From a virus, in IMG/VR virus record IMGVR_UViG_3300044695_001953, positions 1 through 23,295 of that record: 23,295 nt of DNA, one strand, 5' to 3'. Below the pieces are notes generated by a model. That model did not search any database and had not been told where the DNA came from. It saw only the letters and a program-made list of their open reading frames with translations. The translations under genes were made by a program, and so were the position numbers. Position 1 is the stretch's first letter. Each line of letters begins with the position of its first letter. This document shows, piece after piece, positions 1 through 6,680 of this stretch.

Positions 1-74
1 ACTTGCAAAATGTGTTCCTTTGCTGTCACCCACGGATGGGAGTAGTCTAATTTTTCTAAGATCTTGCGTTCCAT
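1..74 (-). CDS. Partial gene, N-terminus only (function unknown)
   Basis: An open frame starts at ATG (74-72) and runs off the left window edge after 24 codons; the visible protein begins MERKILEKLDYSHPWVTAKE. It overlaps the end of the upstream glycosyltransferase-type gene by 19 bases, the kind of tight overlap seen throughout this window, which is the main reason to believe it. It follows two glycosyltransferase-type genes and could belong to the same sugar-related group, but too little is visible to name a family. Confidence 0.5.
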   Translation of the reverse strand, partial: MERKILEKLDYSHPWVTAKEHILQ

Positions 75-649
75 ATTACGTGGTTTATTCTTTGAATTGG
101 GTATTTATCTCTAAGCACTAAATTAGTTAAAATAGATTGGTCGTGCCTATGCTCTTTAAAATCGGGATGGTTTGGGATTTGGCTTGGCGCATCGTTCACT
201 AAGTGATCGTCTTGCATCCACTTTGCCCACTCCTCAACAAGTGCGATGTTTTCATCGTTTGCCCTTAGACCTATTAAACCAGCCTCTAATTGGTGGTCTA
301 TTCTCTCAATGCAAGGCAGCATCCCCATTGCTTCTAAGCAGTCAGCTTTAGTCCATTCCCTATGCAAGTACCCACGGCTCACAAATAGATTATCCCAAAC
401 AACAACATAGGCATTAAGCCACTTCCAAAAATCCTCGGTGTGATAATCGCCAGCATCAATGTAAAGGATAAAATCTCCTTTGTTTTCCTTCATTGTGTTT
501 AGGATTATTTCGGGTTTCCACCTCCAATAGTTGTCACCCCTTCCGTTTGGGGATTCATTGCTGTAAGTTTTTAAAGGCAGTCCGTTTGTGAATTGGGTTG
601 CTGCCAACTCTTTATATTTACCGCTGCCGTAGTTTATAACCTTAATCAT
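56..649 (-). CDS. Glycosyltransferase-like protein (GT-A type)
   Basis: This 197-residue protein looks like a small GT-A nucleotide-sugar transferase. Seen in the sequence: an aromatic stretch NYWRWKPEII near residue 40, followed by GDFILYIDAGD at about 58-68, where IDAGD resembles the metal-binding DxD region after a hydrophobic strand, and a late HDQSILTNL segment near 169-177. Similar WRWKP / YLDAG / DQS patterns occur in glycosyltransferases of surface polysaccharide loci. Acceptor and sugar cannot be inferred. Its ATG overlaps the stop of the preceding gene by ATGA, so the two are probably translationally coupled. It lies downstream of the terminase genes. It might modify the virion, phage DNA or the host surface; the sequence does not say which. 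Confidence 0.65.
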   Translation of the reverse strand: MIKVINYGSGKYKELAATQFTNGLPLKTYSNESPNGRGDNYWRWKPEIILNTMKENKGDFILYIDAGDYHTEDFWKWLNAYVVVWDNLFVSRGYLHREWTKADCLEAMGMLPCIERIDHQLEAGLIGLRANDENIALVEEWAKWMQDDHLVNDAPSQIPNHPDFKEHRHDQSILTNLVLRDKYPIQRINHVIWNARS

Positions 650-1308
650 AGCAGTTTGTATTTGATGTCTTGGTATCTATCGCCTCTGCCTTGCGTTCCG
701 TGTGAATCAGCGTAGAGGTGTGTAAGACCTGCAGCAGCAGTGACCTTAAACTGAAAGTATGCGCTGCAATATCGTTCAACGATATGACCAGCCTGCGGAT
801 GCTCTGGATCTAAGTCGCTCTCCATTAAAGCCTTAACGAATGTGTTAATTCTTTCTGCAAACAAAGTGTAATTGGAGGTCATCGGTAAAGGATCGTTCGT
901 GACCGATATTTCTAACTTCCTTAGTTCGGTCTTTATTCCGTTGTAATTCCACCAAGTAGAATCTGCGTACGGATGCCAAAAGTAACCAGCCGAAGCCATT
1001 GGCTGCTTCCATCCCAATAAGTTCACATCGTACTCAAATAGGTTAACGATGTCGGCTGTGATTAGTCCGTTTCGTGTTATTGCATACCAGCCAGTCCAAG
1101 CCACTAAATTAGGGTAGTGTTCAATATTGTCAAGTAGGTCACGTGCGATTATTACCTTGCCCATATCAACAAGGTGTCCGATTTGGTCGGACGGTCGCTG
1201 CCCGAGAAACACATACTTGACATCGGGTAATTCATTGAACTTGCCAGCAGCTAAATAGTCCAGCACTATGTATTGGTCGTGTACGAAAATAAAGGTCTGC
1301 GCTTTCAT
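646..1308 (-). CDS. Hypothetical protein, possibly glycosyltransferase-related
   Basis: This is a 220-residue soluble protein with no signal peptide or membrane segment. The N-terminus (FIFVHDQYIVLDYL) and a later strand (DVKYVFLG) suggest an alpha/beta fold. The stretch WTGWYAITRN followed by NLFEYDVNLLG near residues 71-98 could place acidic residues as a DxD-like site, which is why I link it to glycosyltransferases, but no signature is complete. It begins 10 bases after the large terminase stop and its own stop overlaps the next glycosyltransferase-type gene by ATGA, so it shares a transcript with both. The glycosyltransferase idea is inference from position and weak motif resemblance. Confidence 0.55.
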   Translation of the reverse strand: MKAQTFIFVHDQYIVLDYLAAGKFNELPDVKYVFLGQRPSDQIGHLVDMGKVIIARDLLDNIEHYPNLVAWTGWYAITRNGLITADIVNLFEYDVNLLGWKQPMASAGYFWHPYADSTWWNYNGIKTELRKLEISVTNDPLPMTSNYTLFAERINTFVKALMESDLDPEHPQAGHIVERYCSAYFQFKVTAAAGLTHLYADSHGTQGRGDRYQDIKYKLL

Positions 1309-1317
1309 CGTTATCGT

Positions 1318-2487
1318 TTAGGCTTGCAATATAAAATATTTTCCTGAGTTAGCAACTTTTAATTTATTGAGTGCCACATAACGTAAAGAATCGCAAAGGT
1401 GGTTATTAAAGTCAACTGGCTCATTCAATGGGTTGCCGTTCTTGTCTTGCTTCCACTTGTAGCTATTTAACTCCTTTATCAGATTGACCGAACCCCTTAA
1501 AACGTGCAGCTTGTACCTCTTAAGAATGTCAATAGAGTTTTGAATCGAGTCCTTGCCTTTGTTTGCCCCGTGGATATTAAACCCCATCCGATGCACTTCT
1601 TCGATTGACTTCGGCTCTGCTGAATCAGCGATTATCTCCATTGTCCTTCCAATAGCCATATCCTTCAGTCTTGCACCGATGTCTTGGTTTGTTAGTCCTC
1701 GTTCGTATAAGAGTTCCTCGATGTACAAATGGTCACCATCCTTCCAAACAGCACACAAGGCAGTCGGATCGTTCGTGAAACCCCAGTCCATTCCCAAAGC
1801 TACCAGCTTGCAGCGTACCTTGTCAATAGAATCGCACACATCCCAATTCCTAAACACTAAACCTTCGATGCGACCGGTACGCCCTCTTGCGTACACCTTC
1901 CACAATTCCAAGTCGATGTCCTTTAGTGCCTCAATCTTCTCACGGATGGCTGGTAAAACGTAAGGGTTGTGCCGATGGTCGGAGATAAACAGCTTCACAC
2001 CTTCTTTGCCGATTAGCTTTTCATGCACCCAAAACTCGCTATTCGGGTTGTAGTCAATAAAAGCTTGAATGGTTGTCCGTAAGTACAACTCGTTCCATAT
2101 CTCATAGCTTATGCCGTTGGCTTCGTTTACGAATAGAAACTGCCTTTTACCTGACTTTGCCGATTGGCTGGTTTCGTAACTCTTAAACTCCAATACCGAA
2201 CCGTTGTAAAGCGTGTACACTCGGTCGGTAGCGTTGTAGCTTGCAATCAGCTTTGTTAATATTGGCGAATTTGCCACAATTGTTTGGGCATCTCTAAGCG
2301 CACCACTTTTAAGGTTAGGGATAGTTTCACCCACGATAGTCGTAACGCTTCTCGGGTGTTCTATGGCTCTAAGAAATAGCACCTGAAGGATGGAGTAAGT
2401 CTTGCCCGAAGATGATCCACCCTGGTTGACTACTACCTTATCAGTAGCCGAGTAGTTGTCTTTGAATAAAACCGAACCCTCAAACAC
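1318..2487 (-). CDS. terL: Terminase large subunit
   Basis: This is the ATP-driven DNA packaging motor, which also cuts the concatemer. In 389 residues I see a Walker A loop GGSSSGKT (23-30), a Walker B strand FLFVNEAN (117-124), and the RNase H-like nuclease domain with its three acidic positions: MDWGFTNDPTA (D234), IADSAEP (D288) and NNHLCDSLRY (D366). Length and order fit PBSX/Terminase_3-type large subunits. The only suitable start in frame is GTG at 2487, one base after the TGA of the small-subunit gene, so initiation probably depends on coupling. It sits at the end of the early/middle gene block instead of beside the portal gene, which lies about 16 kb away at the other end of the window. 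Confidence 0.95.
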   Translation of the reverse strand: MFEGSVLFKDNYSATDKVVVNQGGSSSGKTYSILQVLFLRAIEHPRSVTTIVGETIPNLKSGALRDAQTIVANSPILTKLIASYNATDRVYTLYNGSVLEFKSYETSQSAKSGKRQFLFVNEANGISYEIWNELYLRTTIQAFIDYNPNSEFWVHEKLIGKEGVKLFISDHRHNPYVLPAIREKIEALKDIDLELWKVYARGRTGRIEGLVFRNWDVCDSIDKVRCKLVALGMDWGFTNDPTALCAVWKDGDHLYIEELLYERGLTNQDIGARLKDMAIGRTMEIIADSAEPKSIEEVHRMGFNIHGANKGKDSIQNSIDILKRYKLHVLRGSVNLIKELNSYKWKQDKNGNPLNEPVDFNNHLCDSLRYVALNKLKVANSGKYFILQA

Positions 2488-2488
2488 A

Positions 2489-2851
2489 TCAGTCGATTAT
2501 TTCACTCTCGGAAGATGAGGTACTAAACCCGCTATCCACAACCTCAACCTTTAAACCAGTCAAGTGCATTGAGCCTTCGATTTGATTTGTCTGCTTGCCG
2601 TGTGCGCTGTCCATCAGTTCCCGGTACGCATTGACATCTCCTTCCCTTGCTTTCTTTATCAAAGCCAAGGTCATTATATCCTGCTGCTCTAATACCTCCT
2701 GCTCGCCCGTAATGGGGTTCTTTACCGACTGCTGTACCTCCAGCCACTCCCTGACGATAGTGCTGCGGTTGCGTGTGCCTTTGGGTTTCCCTGCTGGATT
2801 ACCGCTTTCGCCCTTTTGCCATCTTGGCTCTATTTGTCCTCTGCCACCCAT
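2489..2851 (-). CDS. Terminase small subunit-like (DUF5681-type N-terminus)
   Basis: This 120-residue protein lies directly upstream of the large terminase gene, the usual place of the DNA-recognition subunit. The N-terminus RWQKGESGNPAGKPKGTRNR (about 10-29) is the basic KGESGNP.GRPKG motif of the DUF5681 family, known from many phage genes next to terminases. The central part (about 30-85) is predicted helical and the C-terminus is rich in serine and acidic residues (FSTSSSESEIID), probably disordered. Its ATG overlaps the stop of the methyltransferase gene as TAATG. The small-subunit role comes from position and the N-terminal motif; I do not see a clear helix-turn-helix. Confidence 0.75.
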   Translation of the reverse strand: MGGRGQIEPRWQKGESGNPAGKPKGTRNRSTIVREWLEVQQSVKNPITGEQEVLEQQDIMTLALIKKAREGDVNAYRELMDSAHGKQTNQIEGSMHLTGLKVEVVDSGFSTSSSESEIID

Positions 2852-4032
2852 TACGTTGTAATTTCGTTGATTCTAATATACTTCTCTCCGTTGCGTTTGA
2901 TAGTCAAACTTGGGTCAAGTTTAATCATTCTATCTACTATTACTTGGCAGTATTTCGGGTCTAATTCCATTCCATAGCACCTTCTCTTAAGTTGATGTGA
3001 AGCAACCATTGTAGAACCACCACCTAAAAATGGGTCAAAAACATTTATACTTTCAATTTGCTTTAATAAATCAGAAAGCAATTCGATTGGCTTTGGTGTT
3101 TTGTGTTCTGCTTCTCTATCCCTTTTGTGTTGCAATACATTAGGTGTTGCACCATCTCCAATTTTTCCTGCAATTTTTGAAGCAAACAAACAAAGTTCGT
3201 GTTGATTTCTAAAAGGCATTCCCATTCCCATTTGCATCTTATCCCAAACAATCATATTTCTAACTCTAAATCCTGACCTTTCAGATATATCAAATGTTTC
3301 AATCCACATTTTCCAATCACAAAAAATAAAAACACTATGGACATCAGAACATAAAGCTAAAACATCCTGCATTAAAAGACGATATCCTCTTGTGCTTAAA
3401 TTGTCGTTTTTTATGGTATGTCCTCCCCTTGCTCCTATGCTTCCAGTAGTTTTACCACTTTCTTGACTTCCTCCACTTGAATATGGTGGGTCGGTTAAAA
3501 GTAACTCAGCCTTTTCCCCATTCATCAACTTTGCCACAGCATCTGAATCCGTACTATCCCCACAAAGCAACCGATGCTCCCCAATCTCAAATAAGTCACC
3601 CAAAACAATATCGGTTTTAATACCGCCTTCGGGAACATCAAAGTCATCCTCCTCGGCTTCGATTTCGGTTTCATTCATCTGCGGTACATCCAAACCCCAC
3701 TCACCTAAACTCTCTGCATCCCACTCGTTTGCTAACATATCCCAATCCCACTCACCGAAGCCTACGTTGTCCTTAATAATAAACTGGCGTTGCTTGTCCT
3801 CATCCCAATCCACGATAGCTACCGGTGCTTCCTTCCATCCTGCTTCCTTCATTGCCTTTAGTCGCATATTACCGCCTAATACAATCATATCCTGATTGAC
3901 TACTATCGGTCGCACTTGCGCCATTTCGGGTAAATCTTTTAAAGACTGAACCAGCTTTTTAAACTTGTCGTCTTTTATTACCCTTGGATTATTAGGATTT
4001 GATTTTATTTTGTTGATGGGTGTTGTCGTCAT
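2851..4032 (-). CDS. ParB-like/DNA methyltransferase fusion protein
   Basis: This 393-residue protein joins two domains. Residues 1-90 are ParB/Srx-like: NPNNPR near 12-17, QVRPIVVN, and the VLGGNMRLKAMKEAG segment at about 51-65. Residues 140-393 are a beta-class amino-methyltransferase: motif IV DPPY (181-184) precedes the SAM-binding motif DPFLGGGST (333-341). DPPY points to N6-adenine. Such ParB-MTase fusions are common in phages, and they protect DNA from host restriction or mark it. No nuclease partner is next to it. The methyltransferase half is clearly more AT-rich (one row near 3300 is about 28% GC) than the ParB half (about 42-47%), which suggests exchange of the catalytic and target-recognition part. 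The start overlaps the preceding small gene by ATGA. Confidence 0.93.
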   Translation of the reverse strand: MTTTPINKIKSNPNNPRVIKDDKFKKLVQSLKDLPEMAQVRPIVVNQDMIVLGGNMRLKAMKEAGWKEAPVAIVDWDEDKQRQFIIKDNVGFGEWDWDMLANEWDAESLGEWGLDVPQMNETEIEAEEDDFDVPEGGIKTDIVLGDLFEIGEHRLLCGDSTDSDAVAKLMNGEKAELLLTDPPYSSGGSQESGKTTGSIGARGGHTIKNDNLSTRGYRLLMQDVLALCSDVHSVFIFCDWKMWIETFDISERSGFRVRNMIVWDKMQMGMGMPFRNQHELCLFASKIAGKIGDGATPNVLQHKRDREAEHKTPKPIELLSDLLKQIESINVFDPFLGGGSTMVASHQLKRRCYGMELDPKYCQVIVDRMIKLDPSLTIKRNGEKYIRINEITT

Positions 4033-4169
4033 AGTTTGTCTATTAGTTCGCTTATTTTATCAATCAGCTTCTGCTTTACTTCATACGCATTATCTACCTC
4101 CGTGTCGCAGATAGCCTCCAGCGTATTAGTTAGTATTTGAATTACGTTTGCTGCTTCGCTTGGGGACAT
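4029..4169 (-). CDS. Small helical protein, 46 aa (unknown)
   Basis: This short frame starts at ATG 4169 and ends with a TGA that overlaps the ATG of the ParB-methyltransferase gene (ATGA). The protein (MSPSEAANVIQILTNTLEAI at the start, then an acidic stretch and VKQKLIDKISELIDKL at the end) looks like two amphipathic helices and may dimerise. It overlaps the end of the preceding gene by 44 bases in another frame. Without it, about 95 bases would be non-coding in an otherwise gap-free operon, and its stop lies exactly where coupling would place it. No family recognised. Confidence 0.6.
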   Translation of the reverse strand: MSPSEAANVIQILTNTLEAICDTEVDNAYEVKQKLIDKISELIDKL

Positions 4170-4428
4170 CTGCTTTGACTTTAGCCTCTTGTGAAACAAT
4201 TACCGGTGCGCTTTTAGTTTCGTAATTATCAAAAGCCACCATCAATTTCGTGAGTGCTTCGATTACGCAAGCCTGACACCAATTATTAAACGAGCCTCCG
4301 TAAAGTTCACCATGTACCTTCTGCATCATCTGCGCTACATCGTGCGGAATGCTTACACTACCCACAGCGTGGTATTGGTCAAGGTAAGGTCGTGCTGCCC
4401 TTAGTTGTAGATATTGGTCTTGGTTCAT
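4126..4428 (-). CDS. Hypothetical protein, 100 aa
   Basis: I chose ATG 4428 (MNQDQYLQLRAARP) because it overlaps the stop of the upstream membrane-protein gene by ATGA; a longer reading to 4464 would overlap that gene by 40 bases. The body (residues 10-75) appears helical, with two cysteines in NWCQACVIEAL. The last 25 residues are basic and low in complexity (KRSSKRNSNTN), probably a disordered tail that could bind nucleic acid. I do not recognise a family. Confidence 0.7.
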   Translation of the reverse strand: MNQDQYLQLRAARPYLDQYHAVGSVSIPHDVAQMMQKVHGELYGGSFNNWCQACVIEALTKLMVAFDNYETKSAPVIVSQEAKVKADVPKRSSKRNSNTN

Positions 4429-4649
4429 TTTAGTAAAGTTTTTTGTGCCATTGCTGCAAACCACATCGCCCCAAACCCTACGGCTGGTGCGTAGAATGAA
4501 GGCTCAACTAATAAAGAGGTAATCAAGCCAAACCAAAAAGCCATACATACTTGGCAGTTTAAAGGCTTACCCTTTAGCTTAAAGCCTGCTAACATAACAA
4601 ATGAATAGCCAGCCAAGCCAGCAAGTGCGCTAATAATTAAGTGCTGCAT
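4425..4649 (-). CDS. Small membrane protein with CxxCxxFW motif
   Basis: This 74-residue protein has two or three hydrophobic segments (about 4-24, 35-50 and 54-70). Between the first two is a short loop, KGKPLNCQVCMAFWFGL, in which two cysteines three positions apart are followed by FW. The same pattern (C-x-x-C-x-x-F/V-W before a membrane helix) is typical of DUF1360-like small membrane proteins found in bacteria and phages. Their role is unknown; the cysteines could bind metal or be redox active. It overlaps the sigma-like gene upstream by 20 bases and the next gene by ATGA. Confidence 0.7.
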   Translation of the reverse strand: MQHLIISALAGLAGYSFVMLAGFKLKGKPLNCQVCMAFWFGLITSLLVEPSFYAPAVGFGAMWFAAMAQKTLLK

Positions 4650-5205
4650 CCTTTAGTGATTTATAGATTGTGTCTAAGTTATGACAAACAGTTCGATAAG
4701 GTATCCCGGTCAATCGGCTGACCGCTCGTTTGTTCCTTAAGGTTAAATGTAAGTCAAGTAGTTTTTGTTCGTAGGGAAACTCACTTTCGTTGTTCAGTCT
4801 AAGATAAGCCACCTCTAATCGGTCTATCTTCCCTTGCGTTTCCAAGTCCTTTTGATAGTCGTAATCGGGTGCGGTTAAGTCAATGCCGTGAGATTCAAGA
4901 TACGATTCGACTGGCATTTCACCCACTTGCCCTAAATGATTAATAGGGATAACCTCGTCACGATTTCGGTACTTCTTGTGAAAGCTTGAGTTTTTAGAGT
5001 TGGCAAAGTTCATCACTATTCTAACAACGTAAAACCTAAAATAACCTTTGTCGTGTGCTTCTAAAATCTTGGCTTCGGGTTTCTCAAAAAGACAAAGCAG
5101 CACCTCCTGACATAAATCGTCAGAGTAAGTGCTGCCTATTGACTTGCAAGCCTTCATCAGTTCGCCTGAATCATACAGCTGCATTATGATTTGCCGTGCT
5201 TTCAC
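4630..5205 (-). CDS. Sigma-70/ECF-like sigma factor
   Basis: This 191-residue protein has the layout of a small sigma factor. Residues about 22-75 resemble region 2 (SDDLCQEVLLCLFE, then an aromatic-rich helix GYFRFYVVRIVMNFANS, as in the core-binding and -10 melting helices). Residues about 155-187 form a helix-turn-helix like region 4 (NKRAVSRLTGIPYRTVCHNL). If real, it would redirect host RNA polymerase to phage promoters, and it sits in the middle block upstream of the late genes. The frame opens at GTG 5205, which lies inside a perfect 6-bp hairpin; ATG 5184, just after the hairpin, is an alternative start (184 aa). Other HTH regulators remain possible. Confidence 0.72.
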   Translation of the reverse strand: MKARQIIMQLYDSGELMKACKSIGSTYSDDLCQEVLLCLFEKPEAKILEAHDKGYFRFYVVRIVMNFANSKNSSFHKKYRNRDEVIPINHLGQVGEMPVESYLESHGIDLTAPDYDYQKDLETQGKIDRLEVAYLRLNNESEFPYEQKLLDLHLTLRNKRAVSRLTGIPYRTVCHNLDTIYKSLKDAALNY

Positions 5206-5208
5206 GGC
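5193..5208 (-). promoter_or_regulatory. Hairpin over the possible GTG start of the sigma-like gene
   Basis: On the minus strand GCCGTG-AAAG-CACGGC forms a 6-bp perfect stem with a 4-nt loop. The GTG at 5205-5203 is inside the left arm. It could hide this start codon and favour ATG 5184, or make translation depend on ribosomes arriving from the gene upstream (stop at 5225). There is no T-tract, so it is not a terminator. Confidence 0.4.
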
Positions 5209-5224
5209 TGCTAATATAGTTATT

Positions 5225-5512
5225 TTATTTGATTTCCAACTCTTTAGCTTTTTTTTCGTACCACAAGGCTTTCTCTATATCCCTGACCGCATCGTCTTTA
5301 TGCCCTGCTCTCATTCTATATTTAAATGAATTAAGCAAGCAGAAATGTATCACAGCATCTTTGCCGTAAATAGATAGCATCATATCAATCACCTCAATCG
5401 GCTGATGGTTGTAGTGTGCTTCTTTGTCTACCAGCTTAAAATCGTTTGGGTGGTAGTTTGTGTGATTAGGCTGGTCATAAAGTACGCCAGTAGGAACGTG
5501 CTGGTATTTCAT
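5225..5512 (-). CDS. DUF3310 family protein (T7 gp1.7-like)
   Basis: This 95-residue protein carries the DUF3310 signature: HYNHQPIEVIDMM (about 33-45), then HFCLLNSFKYRMRAGHKDD (about 56-74) and a lysine-rich closing helix DIEKALWYEKKAKELE. The family includes phage T7 gene 1.7, reported to be a nucleotide kinase, and is widespread in lytic phages, so a role in nucleotide supply for phage DNA synthesis is likely; I infer this from family membership only. Its ATG overlaps the stop of the DnaA-like gene (ATGA), linking it to the replication genes. Confidence 0.85.
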   Translation of the reverse strand: MKYQHVPTGVLYDQPNHTNYHPNDFKLVDKEAHYNHQPIEVIDMMLSIYGKDAVIHFCLLNSFKYRMRAGHKDDAVRDIEKALWYEKKAKELEIK

Positions 5513-5952
5513 ATTTTAGCGTTAAGTTGTTGCAATTTTAACTCCTCTAAGCTGTCCAAAAATGACTGCCGTAACTCAATGGCATCGTTGACTATTTTCT
5601 TGGCTTCTCCCGTGTAGCCTTTGTCCATACACTCCTTGGCTGCAAATAGCTTCTCTAAGACTTTATCTCCGTAGCCTTTTCCAAGTTCTACATTATTAAT
5701 CCATCGGAACTGCCCATCGTTAATAGCAAGCGAATCATTTACTGCATCCCTTGCGTGAAGTAAGGTAGTGCGGTCACGATTGAAAGGCAACGCCATTGCT
5801 TCTTGTTTTAGTTTAGAGCAATGCTTCATCACTAAATACTGCGCTCCGTGTCGTGCGTTCACGATCTCTTGCTTTCTTGACTTGCCCAACATTTGCTGGA
5901 TGCTTACCCCTCGGTAGATAGCTACCCTTTCAATTATTTCATTCGGTGTCAT
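5509..5952 (-). CDS. DnaA domain IV-like DNA-binding protein
   Basis: Residues 5-75 of this 147-residue protein resemble the C-terminal DNA-binding domain of DnaA. It has GVSIQQMLGKSRKQEIVNAR (16-35; DnaA has V..LL..SR...IV.AR), QYLVMKHCSKL, and FNRDRTTLLHARDAV (57-71), which matches the DnaA signature GRDHTTVLHA that contacts the DnaA box. No AAA+ ATPase part is present. The remaining half is helical. I chose ATG 5952, which overlaps the preceding gene by 14 bases. It probably binds DNA sequence-specifically; whether it starts phage replication, regulates genes or blocks host DnaA boxes is open. Confidence 0.82.
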   Translation of the reverse strand: MTPNEIIERVAIYRGVSIQQMLGKSRKQEIVNARHGAQYLVMKHCSKLKQEAMALPFNRDRTTLLHARDAVNDSLAINDGQFRWINNVELGKGYGDKVLEKLFAAKECMDKGYTGEAKKIVNDAIELRQSFLDSLEELKLQQLNAKI

Positions 5953-6175
5953 CGTTTGTCCTTTCAGTCTTTTTGTATTTCTTGTTAAACCACATCTCAA
6001 AGGATGCCTTGGGTGTTGATTGTCCCTCCATAAATGCAAGGGTTAAATGCTCTCGTTCGTGTACGGCTGCTTGTTTGAGTAAGCCGATAACGACTTGCTT
6101 TATACTCGAAGCGTTTAGCACTTCGGTCGGAAGGTCGGCAATCACTTCGATTGCTAATTCAATAGGTGTTTTCAT
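5939..6175 (-). CDS. Hypothetical protein, 78 aa
   Basis: This is a small protein, probably mostly helical, with a hydrophobic first half (IELAIEVIADLPTEVL) and a charged C-terminus (NKKYKKTERTNDDTE). It contains EREHLTLAFMEGQ near the middle. Its ATG follows the stop of the small membrane-protein gene by one base, and its end overlaps the DnaA-like gene. This suggests co-expression with that gene, but I recognise no family. Confidence 0.65.
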   Translation of the reverse strand: MKTPIELAIEVIADLPTEVLNASSIKQVVIGLLKQAAVHEREHLTLAFMEGQSTPKASFEMWFNKKYKKTERTNDDTE

Positions 6176-6176
6176 A

Positions 6177-6338
6177 TTAGTTAAAAATTAAGCCAATGGC
6201 TATTGTGCCAAAGAATGCTAAGAAGATACAAAATGTAGTCAATGCCAGCGCATCAATTACCCAGCAGACAAACTGATCTACTCGGTCGCTTTCGATTAGC
6301 ACCGCAAAGAATGCAAGGATGAAATAAAACACTCTCAT
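6177..6338 (-). CDS. Small two-helix membrane protein, 53 aa
   Basis: The frame starts at ATG 6338, overlapping the TGA of the gene upstream (ATGA), and stops one base before the next ATG. The protein has two hydrophobic segments: FYFILAFFAVLI (about 4-15) and LTTFCIFLAFFGTIAIGLIF (about 33-52), separated by a short polar hinge ESDRVDQ. It would sit in the host inner membrane in a hairpin topology. Size and shape resemble small phage membrane proteins (superinfection exclusion, holin-like), but its place among early/middle genes argues against lysis. Role unknown. Confidence 0.72.
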   Translation of the reverse strand: MRVFYFILAFFAVLIESDRVDQFVCWVIDALALTTFCIFLAFFGTIAIGLIFN

Positions 6339-6574
6339 AACATCTCCTCCTTTTCGGTTACAATGTAAGCTGTCACGCTGTCGTAAGACAACCAGTCATC
6401 ACCTAACTCGGTGTCCTCTAAATCTTGTGAAAGGTCAAGCAGGTACTGCCGTGCATCTTTCAACGAATCAAAGTTCTCAAAATACTTCAGGTCTAATCGG
6501 TTTGACAGCCTAAACCTTTGAGCGGCAACGTGTAAGTGCTGCCCTTGTAAGTCAATTCTAATTTGTGCCTTCAT
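6335..6574 (-). CDS. Hypothetical protein, 79 aa, first gene of middle block
   Basis: This is a compact alpha/beta protein (QIRIDLQGQHLHVAA strand at the start, DARQYLLDLSQDLEDTE helix, then a strand VTAYIVTEKEE). It is the first gene after a TAnnTTTG-type box at 6597-6604, so it likely opens a transcript covering the middle genes. Its leader, TTAAACAACTAAAAG just before ATG, resembles leaders of two early genes at 11894 and 12431. No family recognised. Confidence 0.68.
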   Translation of the reverse strand: MKAQIRIDLQGQHLHVAAQRFRLSNRLDLKYFENFDSLKDARQYLLDLSQDLEDTELGDDWLSYDSVTAYIVTEKEEML

Positions 6575-6596
6575 CTTTTAGTTGTTTAATTGTTCA

Positions 6597-6604
6597 CAAA
6601 TATA
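6597..6604 (-). promoter_or_regulatory. Promoter -7 box of the middle gene block (TATATTTG)
   Basis: On the minus strand TATATTTG matches the Bacteroidetes -7 consensus TAnnTTTG and lies 22 bases upstream of ATG 6574, in one of the few intergenic gaps (about 106 bases). No TTG or TTTG is visible at the expected -33 distance, so the match is half complete. Confidence 0.5.
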
Positions 6605-6664
6605 CACTTATTCACATTAGTTGTATCTCTTTAAATAAAAATAATTTAAATCAAAGATTGAGCG

Positions 6665-6679
6665 TTGCAATTATTGCAA
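6665..6679. repeat. Perfect inverted repeat TTGCAAT-T-ATTGCAA
   Basis: A 7-bp perfect dyad with one central base begins two bases after the stop codon of the methyltransferase gene. It stands about 60 bases upstream of the middle-block promoter box. It is AT-rich and has no T-tract, so it reads as a possible operator for a dimeric regulator and not as a terminator. I found no second copy. Confidence 0.45.
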
Positions 6680-6680
6680 G

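Noticed and set aside
1553-1963. 136-codon open frame on the plus strand within the terminase gene
   Set aside because: It lies fully antisense to terL, whose motifs are intact, and its translation shows no domain; it is a shadow of the real gene.
3063-3251. 62-codon frame inside the methyltransferase gene
   Set aside because: Another frame on the same strand as the ParB-MTase gene; low complexity and no coupling to neighbours.
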